From: Alkalihalophilus pseudofirmus OF4
GTDB lineage: Bacteria; Bacillota; Bacilli; Bacillales; Bacillaceae_D
NCBI RefSeq assembly: GCF_000005825.2
Contig: NC_013791.2
Span: forward strand, 496,001-560,000
DNA length: 64,000 nucleotides
Direction of reading: 5' to 3'
Under the pieces are notes generated by a model. It worked only from the letters and a program-made list of their open reading frames with translations, was not told the DNA's origin and made no database searches. Position numbers and translations under genes: made by a program. Shown one piece after another: positions 51,724 through 59,218 of the stretch. The first letter of the stretch is position 1. Every line of letters starts with the position of its first letter.

Positions 51724-53141
51724 GACTGCCCCCGAGTTTTATCATTAGCATCTAATTCAGGTGCTCGTTTGGTTAGTAAAGGTTTAGGCAGCCTGATAAA
51801 TATACTAACTAAATCTTTGAACGACTCCACTTTACTAAATGAAACATAAGAAGTTCCGAAAGATCGAAGAGAAGCGACATGAATAGTAAGAGACAGAAAC
51901 CCTACAAAGAATCCAAATAACCCTAACCCGGAGCTTAAAAAGAGGATATAAATCCGAGCAATAAATAGATTTCCTGTAAGTGATTGATTGACTAATGTGA
52001 AACTAGAAATGGCTGTTACCCCGACGACCACCAACATGGTGGGTGAAGTAATGCCGCCCCTTATCGCGGCATCTCCAATAATTAACCCGCCTAAGACGGC
52101 TACTGTTTGGCCGACCCCTTTTGGAAGCCTTGCACCAGCCTCTTTAAATAACTCGAACATAATTAACATAATAAGCATTTCTAGAAAATTTGAAAATGGC
52201 AAGCCGCTCCTTGATACAGATATCGTGGCGATTAAGGGAAAAGGAAGCTGCCCTAAATTATGTGAAGTTAGTGCCGTATAAAATCCCGGAAGAAAAATAC
52301 TTGTTAACAACCCAATGGTGCGAATGACTCTCTCAACAGAGGCAAAATAAAAACTAGTATTGTTATCTTCGGCTGTTTTTAATAGAAAGGATAAATTCGC
52401 AGGGGCAATAAGTGCCGTTGGCGAGCCGTCTACTATTAGAGCAACTCGACCTTGGTTTATGGCTTTTGTAACGAAATCTGGACGGCCTGTATAATTTATT
52501 AAAGGGAATAACGAAAATTTTTGGTCAGATATGTAATCCTCTAACTCTTCGCTGCTTGTAAGGATGTCGGTGTTGATTTTAGTCAATCTAGTCTTTACAG
52601 TTTTTAAGATGTTTTCGTCAATAATGTCTGCGATATAGAGTAATGAAACGTTTGTATTTGATCGTTTCCCTATAGTGAAGTCTTCTACTACAAAACTAGG
52701 GGATTTCAAACGCTTTCGAACTAACCCCACATTTACTGATGCTTGTTCAATAAACCCATCTTTAGGACCTCTTGTCGATACCTCTGAGACAGATTCATCA
52801 GGAAAGCGTGCAGGGATTTTGGCAATATTTAAAAAGAAAACAGAATCTGAGGACTCCTCTTTAGAAGCGATATAGAGGTAACCTTCATAAAGATATTTAT
52901 ATAATAAATCAAACGAAAAAGAATGTTTCTTTATCCTTGTCAGTTGAACTAAGGTCGATAATTCTTCTAATTTAAACTCGTTTTCCTTTAAATATAAAAG
53001 GTTGGAATGCAGGGCCGTATGATCTATTAACGGTTCACAAAACATCAACAAAACATTCTCGTTAGGATAGTCTTTAATCACGATGTCTGAGGAGTTGTGA
53101 AACTGTTCAGATAACCAATCTTTATCTGTATATCGTGTCAT
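51720..53141 (-). CDS. Spore germinant receptor, GerA-type subunit
   Basis: The A subunit of the receptor. The 473-residue protein has a large N-terminal soluble domain (about 1-240) with SSDIVIKDYPNENVLLMFCEPLID and the conserved DGSPTALIAPANLSFLLKTAEDNN region, and then a membrane domain (about 250-450) with FASVERVIRTIGLLTSIFLPGFYTALTSHN, FELFKEAGARLPKGVGQTVAVLGGLIIGDAAIRGGITSPTMLVVVG, the hallmark of the GerA family. It overlaps both neighbours by four bases. The family is firm; which of GerA, GerB, GerK or Ynd it corresponds to cannot be said. Confidence 0.94.
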   Translation of the reverse strand: MTRYTDKDWLSEQFHNSSDIVIKDYPNENVLLMFCEPLIDHTALHSNLLYLKENEFKLEELSTLVQLTRIKKHSFSFDLLYKYLYEGYLYIASKEESSDSVFFLNIAKIPARFPDESVSEVSTRGPKDGFIEQASVNVGLVRKRLKSPSFVVEDFTIGKRSNTNVSLLYIADIIDENILKTVKTRLTKINTDILTSSEELEDYISDQKFSLFPLINYTGRPDFVTKAINQGRVALIVDGSPTALIAPANLSFLLKTAEDNNTSFYFASVERVIRTIGLLTSIFLPGFYTALTSHNLGQLPFPLIATISVSRSGLPFSNFLEMLIMLIMFELFKEAGARLPKGVGQTVAVLGGLIIGDAAIRGGITSPTMLVVVGVTAISSFTLVNQSLTGNLFIARIYILFLSSGLGLFGFFVGFLSLTIHVASLRSFGTSYVSFSKVESFKDLVSIFIRLPKPLLTKRAPELDANDKTRGQS

Positions 53142-54226
53142 AGCGAAACATTCCTTTCTTTTGTTTTTCGATCCATTCTATAAAGGATTATGAGTAAGAA
53201 GAGAGTGTGGATAACTAAAACGAATAAAGCAATTGGAAAGTAATAAGTAAAAATCCAGTCGTAAAAAAGGTAAGGGTCAATTGGAAGAATAGAAATAAGA
53301 TACGTTAATATGAAAAAGACGTATACATTTTTACTTGTTTTACACTTATCATTTTTGAAAATATTTAACAGTACAAAGAGGAAAAGGCTTATCCGCACAA
53401 TGCCGCCTGAGAGCCATTGAAAGGTCGCGAAAAAATCAACGTTTGAAAAATATTTCCCAATGGTTAGGATCCTCCATTGTTCATATGCCGGGTACCTGAA
53501 TAATGAAGAGTACTCGGGACCAAATTCGACAATGGTGCCGACAGTTGGACCTAACATTAATCCGATGATTAACAGCCCGATAACGAGGATGCTTTTATAC
53601 GAAAAGTTCTTATTGAAATGAGAATGAATAAAAAACAAAATAAAAAACTCCATGATTGGTAAAGAAGTATACGTCAATCCTTGAAATGTTGGAATAAGCC
53701 CATTTTCAAATAGCGGCAGCAGTAACTCGTAATGCTTTTTCGGAATATTAGCCGTCGCAACGAAAAAACCTAAAAAGACAACGAGGGGTAAAATTAATAA
53801 GCTCACATTTCCGATCGTGTTAAATCCTGAACGGACACAGAAAAAACAAAATAACAGCAGTAATCCGTTAATAATCCATATAGACAGATTAGGTGCATAG
53901 GTTAATTGACTCCAATAGGCAATATCTTTAATAGTAATGATTACACCAAAGAAAAGGTAAGTTGCAAAAGGGAGAGTTATCACGTAATACCAACTAGGAG
54001 ACTTTGACTGTTTCTTTAGAAAAACAGGGATATCTTTTTTGTAGAGAAGGCGTAGAATCTTATAGATAACAAATGCCCACACAAGCCACAGAAAGATCGT
54101 CAGAAGAATGCTGATCCAGGAATCACGATGAGATACGGATAATAAAGCCGGAATAACTTGTACATGAGCAAATAAACCAACAGATAAGAAGACAATGAAG
54201 GCTAATGTGACGATTCCAAACGGCAT
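53138..54226 (-). CDS. Spore germinant receptor, permease subunit (GerB type)
   Basis: The B subunit of the receptor, a ten-segment membrane protein of the amino acid permease superfamily (362 residues). Hydrophobic segments start at residue 1 (PFGIVTLAFIVFLSVGLFAHVQVIPALL) and continue evenly to about 355; VFLGFFVATANIPKKHYELLLPLFENGLIPTFQGLTYTSLPIMEFFILFF is typical of the spore permease family. Here it is the first gene of the operon (order B-A-C), unlike the usual A-B-C. ATG 54226 follows AGGGGGAT. It is thought to hold the germinant-binding site. Confidence 0.93.
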   Translation of the reverse strand: MPFGIVTLAFIVFLSVGLFAHVQVIPALLSVSHRDSWISILLTIFLWLVWAFVIYKILRLLYKKDIPVFLKKQSKSPSWYYVITLPFATYLFFGVIITIKDIAYWSQLTYAPNLSIWIINGLLLLFCFFCVRSGFNTIGNVSLLILPLVVFLGFFVATANIPKKHYELLLPLFENGLIPTFQGLTYTSLPIMEFFILFFIHSHFNKNFSYKSILVIGLLIIGLMLGPTVGTIVEFGPEYSSLFRYPAYEQWRILTIGKYFSNVDFFATFQWLSGGIVRISLFLFVLLNIFKNDKCKTSKNVYVFFILTYLISILPIDPYLFYDWIFTYYFPIALFVLVIHTLFLLIILYRMDRKTKERNVSL

Positions 54227-54289
54227 TTTCTAATCCCCCTTCGCCTGTATTATCTATCCAATAGGTAAATTTATACTTTAAATATAAGA

Positions 54290-54319
54290 AAGCCTGAGAC
54301 TTAACAAAGTCTCAGGCTT
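54290..54319 (-). terminator. Terminator of the acetyltransferase gene
   Basis: On the minus strand AAGCCTGAGACTT pairs with AAGTCTCAGGCTT, followed by TCTTATATTT. The stop codon of the acetyltransferase lies in the 5' arm. It also separates that gene from the ger operon downstream. Confidence 0.88.
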
Positions 54320-54863
54320 GTAGTGCTTTCCAATCTCGTCTTAACATCGAATAAATCACATGATCGACATAATGATCATAAAGCCACTCGGTTTCTCTGA
54401 CAATGCCTTCTTGCGTGAAACCAAGCCGCTCAGCTACAGCACGGCTTTTTTCATTTTGAACAGCTGCTCGTATTTCAACCCGGTTTAAGCCGAGGTCATG
54501 TAAAGCATGATTGGTTAACGCTATGACTGCATCAGACACGATACCGTTTCCTTGAAATTCCTGCCCTATCCAATAGCCTATGGAGACACTTTTATTGTTC
54601 CAATCGATCGTATTAAAACTAGCAATGCCTGCAATTTGGTTTTTATAGACAATGTAGGTGGTTAGGCTTTTTTGTTCTGCATAATTTTTTAAGTTAGCAA
54701 GTACAAACGATTTAGTATCTTCTGCTGTTTTCGAGTAATCAACCCAAGGAAGCCATTCTTTTAAATAAGCACGGTTGCGGTCTACCAGTTGAAACGTTTC
54801 TTCAACGTCTTGTACAGCGACTAATTTTAAAGCGAGATCTTCACGAATATGGTGATAAAACAT
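54312..54863 (-). CDS. RimJ/RimL-type GNAT acetyltransferase
   Basis: A 183-residue N-acetyltransferase of the RimJ/RimL (YdaF-like) branch, transferring acetyl from acetyl-CoA to a protein N-terminus or small amine. Motifs: VDRNRAYLKEWLPWVDYSKTAEDTKSFV, IAGIASFNTIDWNNKSVSIGYWIGQEFQGNGIVSDAVIAL with the acetyl-CoA loop QGNGI, and LGLNRVEIRAAVQNEKSRAVAERLGFTQEGIVRETEWLYDHYVDHVIYSML. I start at ATG 54863 because GGAGG at 54871-54875 is then correctly placed; the frame opens 15 bases earlier. Substrate unknown. It lies upstream of the ger operon but ends in its own terminator. Confidence 0.88.
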   Translation of the reverse strand: MFYHHIREDLALKLVAVQDVEETFQLVDRNRAYLKEWLPWVDYSKTAEDTKSFVLANLKNYAEQKSLTTYIVYKNQIAGIASFNTIDWNNKSVSIGYWIGQEFQGNGIVSDAVIALTNHALHDLGLNRVEIRAAVQNEKSRAVAERLGFTQEGIVRETEWLYDHYVDHVIYSMLRRDWKALQA

Positions 54864-54951
54864 AGCACAGGCCTCCATTTGGGTAAAATTTCTATTACCA
54901 TATCATGGGTATAGACTCTGATCAATCAATTTTTAAAAAGGTAGTTCTAGC

Positions 54952-54980
54952 TTTACGTACAAAAAAACTAGTAATATAAT
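54952..54980 (+). promoter_or_regulatory. Promoter of the gamma-glutamyltransferase gene
   Basis: TTTACG (54952-54957), 17 bp, TATAAT (54975-54980). Transcription would start near 54987, giving an AT-rich leader of about 80 nt. Confidence 0.7.
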
Positions 54981-55068
54981 AAAAAATATACATATTGTAA
55001 GAAAATTAATATTTTTCTTTCTTATTTGACTGGAAATATATCATTTGATTAACAAGGAGGAATTTTAA

Positions 55069-56688
55069 ATGAATGTACAACATGATCCGCAAATGTATCC
55101 ATATCCTTCCCAGAGGAATGTCGTCTATGGTCGGAAGGGAATGGTTGCTACTTCACAGCCGCTTGCCGCTCAAGCGGGTTTAGACATTTTGAAACAGGGC
55201 GGAAATGCAATTGATGCAGCTATTGCTACTGCAGCCTGTCTGACAGTTGTAGAGCCGACATCTAATGGAATTGGCTCAGATTGCTTTGCGCTAGTGTGGG
55301 TAGATGGCAAGCTTCACGGATTAAATGGCAGCGGTCAAGCTCCGAACGCTTTATCTATTGATTCCGTAAAGGCTGCAGGACATGAAAAGGAGCTCCCTAC
55401 ATTCGGGATGACACCAGTCACGGTTCCTGGAACTCCGCGTGCGTGGGCTGAGCTGTCTAGGAAATTTGGTAAGCTTCCTTTAACAGAGGTACTTAAACCA
55501 GCGATTGATTATGCTGAAGGCGGCTTTCCGGTTTCGCCAACTCTTGCGAAATATTGGAATGGGGCATTTACTACCTTTTCTAAGCTGTTTAAAGGAGAAG
55601 AATTTAAGGCGTGGTTTGAGACGTTTACTCCAGAAGGGCGTGCTCCGCGTGCAGGAGAAATGTGGAAATCTCCTGGTCATGCTGCTACGTTAAAAAAGAT
55701 TGCCCAAACAGATGCAGAAGATTTTTACACAGGAGAAATTGCCGATCAGATTGATGCTTATTTTAAAGAATATAATGGATATTTACGCAAGGAGGACTTA
55801 GAAGCGTACCAGCCTGAGTGGGTAGAACCGATCTCTGTTTCTTACCGTGGATATGATGTGTGGGAAATCCCGCCTAATGGCCAAGGTCTGATTGCATTAG
55901 AAGCGCTGAAGATTCTAGAAGGCTATGAATTTACCGAGAAAGATTCAGTTGATACCCTTCATAAACAAATTGAAGCGATGAAACTTGCATTTATTGATGG
56001 AATGAAATACATTACCGATCCAAAAGACATGAAGGTGACACCGGATGCCCTGCTTTCAGAAAGCTATGCCAAAGAGCGCAGAATGCTGATTGGTGAGGAA
56101 GCGCTCACACCGGAGCCAGGAACGCCGCCAAGAGGAGGAACTGTTTACCTTGCTGCAGCTGATGGTGAGGGGAATATGGTTTCCTTTATTCAAAGCAACT
56201 ATATGGGATTCGGTTCTGGTATTGTCGTTCCGGGAACGGGCATTGCGATGCAAAACCGTGGTCATAATTTCTCTTTAGATGAAACCCATGACAACTGTTT
56301 GAAGCCTGGCAAGAAAACCTATCATACTATTATTCCGGGCTTTTTAACCAAAGGCGATGAGGCAGTAGGACCATTTGGTGTAATGGGAGGCTTTATGCAG
56401 CCGCAAGGACATGTTCAAGTGGTGATGAATACAGTTGATTTTCATCTAAATCCGCAAGCTGCTCTAGATTCACCACGCTGGATGTGGTCAGAAGGGAAAA
56501 CAGTACATGTAGAAGGAAGCTTGCCTTCTCATTTAGCACAAGCCTTAAAAAGAAAAGGTCATGACATTCAAGTCGCTCTTGAAGGAGGTCCATTTGGAAG
56601 AGGACAGATTATCTGGAGAGACCCCAAGACGGGCGTACTAGCAGGAGGCACAGAACATCGTACAGACGGTGAAGTAGCAGCTTGGTAA
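55069..56688 (+). CDS. ywrD: Gamma-glutamyltransferase family protein, cytoplasmic (YwrD-like)
   Basis: An Ntn-hydrolase of the gamma-glutamyltranspeptidase family (539 residues). It has no signal peptide, unlike secreted Ggt, and matches the YwrD type. The autoprocessing nucleophile is Thr358 in PRGGTVYLAAADGEGNMVSFIQSNYMGFGSGIVVPGTGI; the N-terminal half has GMVATSQPLAAQAGLDILKQGGNAIDAAIATAACLTVVEPTSNGIGSDCFALV, and the glycine loop GVMGGFMQPQGHVQV is present. ATG 55069 follows AAGGAGGA. The next genes are homologues of ywrC, ywrB and ywrA, the same neighbours as in Bacillus subtilis, supporting the name. Substrate not established. Confidence 0.9.
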   Translation: MNVQHDPQMYPYPSQRNVVYGRKGMVATSQPLAAQAGLDILKQGGNAIDAAIATAACLTVVEPTSNGIGSDCFALVWVDGKLHGLNGSGQAPNALSIDSVKAAGHEKELPTFGMTPVTVPGTPRAWAELSRKFGKLPLTEVLKPAIDYAEGGFPVSPTLAKYWNGAFTTFSKLFKGEEFKAWFETFTPEGRAPRAGEMWKSPGHAATLKKIAQTDAEDFYTGEIADQIDAYFKEYNGYLRKEDLEAYQPEWVEPISVSYRGYDVWEIPPNGQGLIALEALKILEGYEFTEKDSVDTLHKQIEAMKLAFIDGMKYITDPKDMKVTPDALLSESYAKERRMLIGEEALTPEPGTPPRGGTVYLAAADGEGNMVSFIQSNYMGFGSGIVVPGTGIAMQNRGHNFSLDETHDNCLKPGKKTYHTIIPGFLTKGDEAVGPFGVMGGFMQPQGHVQVVMNTVDFHLNPQAALDSPRWMWSEGKTVHVEGSLPSHLAQALKRKGHDIQVALEGGPFGRGQIIWRDPKTGVLAGGTEHRTDGEVAAW

Positions 56689-56696
56689 TGCGAATA

Positions 56697-56740
56697 AAAA
56701 ACGGGTTCAATCCTATTTGGTTTGAACCTGTTTTGTTTTT
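56697..56740 (+). terminator. ywrD terminator
   Basis: AAACGGGTTCAA and TTTGAACCTGTTT form the stem, followed by TGTTTTTTAT. Confidence 0.87.
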
Positions 56741-56854
56741 TATTTAGAAACTGTCTCACCATAATGTTCCTTCTCAGAAATAATGTTTTACGTAAAATTA
56801 CGCAAAACGGGCAGAGTACCTAAAAAATACGGCTTAAAAACAGTGTTCTAATTA

Positions 56855-57304
56855 TTATAGTTTTAATCCGCTTCGGCTTTTAAATCGTCTCAGGAGAATA
56901 TGGCTTTCTACGCGGCTAATCCCTTCAAGTGCATACAGCTCTTCATTGATAAAGTTCTCTAATTGATCGAAGTCTTCGACTAGGACATGCATATGCAGAG
57001 TGCTTGGTCCGGTCATTTGATAGCAGCTAGCCACCTTAGGGTTTTCAGCTAAGGTCTCAGCCACTTGGACAAGAGAGGTTGGCTCACAATCCACTTCAAA
57101 AAACGCAGAGACGGATTTACCGACTTTATCAGAGTTGATAACGACACTGAACTTCTCAATGACTCCTTCTTCTTGGAGCTGATGAATTCGCTCCCTGATC
57201 GCCACACGTGAGAGCCCTAATTCCTTAGCTATATCAACATAAGACATCCTGCCGTTATCAGTAAGCAAAGCTAGAATCTTTCGGTCTGTTGCATCTATTT
57301 TCAT
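56855..57304 (-). CDS. ywrC: Lrp/AsnC-family regulator (YwrC/ChrS-like)
   Basis: A 149-residue Lrp-type regulator. It has an N-terminal helix-turn-helix (about 1-50; KIDATDRKILALLTDNGRMSYVDIAKELGLSRVAIRERIHQLQEEGVIEKFSVVIN) and a C-terminal RAM ligand-binding domain (about 65-145; SAFFEVDCEPTSLVQVAETLAENPKVASCYQMTGPSTLHMHVLVED). In Bacillus subtilis the homologue (YwrC, also called ChrS) controls the chromate transport genes ywrBA. Here it is divergent from them, with an inverted repeat AACCAAAA-N12-TTTTGGTT in between. ATG 57304 is behind GGTGA. Confidence 0.87.
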   Translation of the reverse strand: MKIDATDRKILALLTDNGRMSYVDIAKELGLSRVAIRERIHQLQEEGVIEKFSVVINSDKVGKSVSAFFEVDCEPTSLVQVAETLAENPKVASCYQMTGPSTLHMHVLVEDFDQLENFINEELYALEGISRVESHILLRRFKSRSGLKL

Positions 57305-57345
57305 CTCATTCACCACTTATTCATTAGGCTAAGTTTATTATATAT

Positions 57346-57373
57346 AACCAAAAATCATCTGTCACTTTTGGTT
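57346..57373. promoter_or_regulatory. Inverted repeat, candidate YwrC operator
   Basis: AACCAAAA and TTTTGGTT are separated by 12 bp in the divergent gap between ywrC and ywrB, 42 bp upstream of the ywrC start. The spacing suits a dimeric Lrp-type protein. Confidence 0.55.
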
Positions 57374-57528
57374 TGAGCAAACATAATGTCTTTGTTTGAA
57401 GAGTAGTCTATAATAAAAAGGAATCAAATATATCAAAAAATGTTCATTTTGTAAGTTTAATAAGGTATTATGTAATCATTAATATACTATATAAATGTTA
57501 GCAGGAACGTTTTGCAGGGAGTGGGAGA

Positions 57529-58095
57529 ATGGATATTACATTGCAAAGAAACTTATTTATTGCCTTTTTTCGTTCGGGCATCCTTGGATACGGAGGAGGT
57601 CCTTCGACCATTCCGCTTGTCCATAAGGAAGTGGTCGAGCGCTTTGGCTGGATGAATGATCAAGAGTTTGCGGATGTATTAGCGCTTGGAAATGCCCTGC
57701 CGGGTCCAATTGCGACAAAAATGGCGGGCTATATCGGCTACAAAGTAGGGGGATGGGTTGGTTTAATCAATAGCCTCATCGCGACAGTTCTGCCTACTGT
57801 TCTTTTAATGGTCGGGCTGATCGGTCTTTTATCGTCATTTCGAGAGTCGCGTGTGGTGGCTGGAATGACAGCTGCAGTGGCCCCGGTTGTCGGCGTGATG
57901 CTGTTCGTTTTAACGATGCAATTTCTAAAGCAGTCTAAAAAAGGTATTGGTCTTGCTGTAACAATCGTCCTAAGTATCATGAGTTTAGCTGCTTATCAAC
58001 TTTTAGGCATTCATCCTGCCATTGTGATTGGGATATTAATTGTGTACGGATTAGCTGTACGTCCGAGACGTGAAAAAGAGGGGGCGGCATCATGA
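57529..58095 (+). CDS. ywrB: Chromate transporter, half-size subunit 1 (YwrB-like)
   Basis: A 188-residue membrane protein of the CHR family, short-chain type with a single six-segment domain. Signatures near the N-terminus: FRSGILGYGGGPSTIPLVHKEVVERFGWMNDQEFADVLALGNALPGPIATKMAGYIGYKVGGWVG. Short CHR proteins work as pairs to export chromate. The next gene codes the partner and overlaps by four bases. The GYGGGP and NALPGP motifs are intact in both. ATG 57529 follows GGGAGTGGGAG. Probably regulated by the divergent YwrC homologue. Confidence 0.92.
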   Translation: MDITLQRNLFIAFFRSGILGYGGGPSTIPLVHKEVVERFGWMNDQEFADVLALGNALPGPIATKMAGYIGYKVGGWVGLINSLIATVLPTVLLMVGLIGLLSSFRESRVVAGMTAAVAPVVGVMLFVLTMQFLKQSKKGIGLAVTIVLSIMSLAAYQLLGIHPAIVIGILIVYGLAVRPRREKEGAAS

Positions 58096-58634
58096 TTTAT
58101 TGGGAGTTGTTTTTAGCCTTCTTCATTCCTGGTATTGTCGGCTATGGGGGAGGACCAGCGTCTATTCCTCTAATTCAGACAGAGGTTGTCAACCGCTATG
58201 GGTGGGTGACAGTAGAAGAATTTGGAGAGCTGCTTGCTATTGGAAATGCGCTGCCGGGACCGATTGCCACAAAAATGGCAGGTTATATCGGCTATGAAGT
58301 AGGTGGTGTACTCGGTGCATCTGTTGCTTTATTTGCAACGATCGCTCCCTCTTTAATTATTATGATTTTCCTCTTGGGCATTTTGTATAAGTTCAAAGAT
58401 TCGCCGCGTGTGAAAAGAATGACAGGGCTTATTAAACCTACCATTGCTATTTTACTTGGCGTTCTTGCCTTTGAGTTCTTTGATACATCTGTATTCAGCT
58501 CAGGATGGGCTCAAACGATCTTTCTAATTGTTATTAGCTACCTGTTGCTTGAAAAATGGAAAGTACACCCTGCATTAGTCATAGCTGGCGCCTTGCTGTA
58601 CGGCGGTTTGTTCCTAGGACACGGCGGTGTGTAG
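58092..58634 (+). CDS. ywrA: Chromate transporter, half-size subunit 2 (YwrA-like)
   Basis: The partner of the preceding gene: 180 residues, with FIPGIVGYGGGPASIPLIQTEVVNRYGWVTVEEFGELLAIGNALPGPIATKMAGYIGYEVGGVLG at the N-terminus and about six hydrophobic segments. Its ATG lies in the overlap ATGA with the ywrB stop, so the two are translated together. Its stop is followed within ten bases by a GC-rich repeat, with no terminator of its own. Length is normal for the family, so the repeat has not visibly truncated it. Confidence 0.92.
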   Translation: MIYWELFLAFFIPGIVGYGGGPASIPLIQTEVVNRYGWVTVEEFGELLAIGNALPGPIATKMAGYIGYEVGGVLGASVALFATIAPSLIIMIFLLGILYKFKDSPRVKRMTGLIKPTIAILLGVLAFEFFDTSVFSSGWAQTIFLIVISYLLLEKWKVHPALVIAGALLYGGLFLGHGGV

Positions 58635-58639
58635 GGTTA

Positions 58640-59080
58640 ATCCTGCTCTAGGCACCGCAGGAGTCTCCGCATAGTTCATCCGATTGGGTTATTGCATTTT
58701 GTAATGATTATGTGGAGCGATTTAGTTAGGCTCAGTTCAAAATCTGAACCGTCCTCCGTTTACTAAATCACTGAGCAACGAACAAGTTCGATAAGGGTGC
58801 ATTATATAACATCCTTCCTCTGTTGATTGGAGCGGAAGGCGCCGACTCCAGCGGGATGCGCGTGACCAGGGAGACCCCACCGGAGTGTATGTAACGACGA
58901 GGAGGCTCCCGGGCCGCCCGCGGAAAGCGTGCGCCTGCAGCTGAAAGCAACAACTACAGCAGGGTAGGCTTTTTCATATTGTACGGGGCTAATAGGTATC
59001 CGGCTAGAGAAAACCGACGAGGAGGTAACTGGTGCCGCCTGCAGAAAGCGTGTACCTGGAGTGTAAATCAACAGTCGCTG
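58640..59080. repeat. GC-rich intergenic repeat, region B (paired plus an extra fragment)
   Basis: The same repeat family as region A. A shortened minus-strand copy (about 58642-58682, CCTGCTCTAGGCACCGCAGG, GAGTCTCCGCATAGTTCATC) is followed by spacer also similar to region A (GTGGAGCGATTTAGTTAGG), then a plus-strand copy (about 58821-58960; GATTGGAGCGGAAGGCGCC, GCGGGATGCGCGTGACCAGG, GACGAGGAGGCTCCCGG, GCGGAAAGCGTGCGCCTGC). A further fragment at about 59014-59075 repeats GACGAGGAGG, GCAGAAAGCGTGTACCTGG and TAAATCAACA. It fills the gap of 584 bp between ywrA and the oligopeptidase gene. Confidence 0.85.
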
Positions 59081-59218
59081 TAAGCAGGAGCGACTTCTTT
59101 AGGTAGTCATCGTCTATTTTTTATTTTTTAAATGTTCAAAATCTTATAGCGGTATAGAAAAAGGTTTGTTAAAGTAAGGTTAGTACGGAATGCGAAATAA
59201 TTAAGGAGGAACATACAT

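Noticed and set aside
58768-59071. Minus-strand frames of 61 and 89 codons in region B
   Set aside because: They lie entirely in repeat DNA, with no ribosome site or recognisable product.
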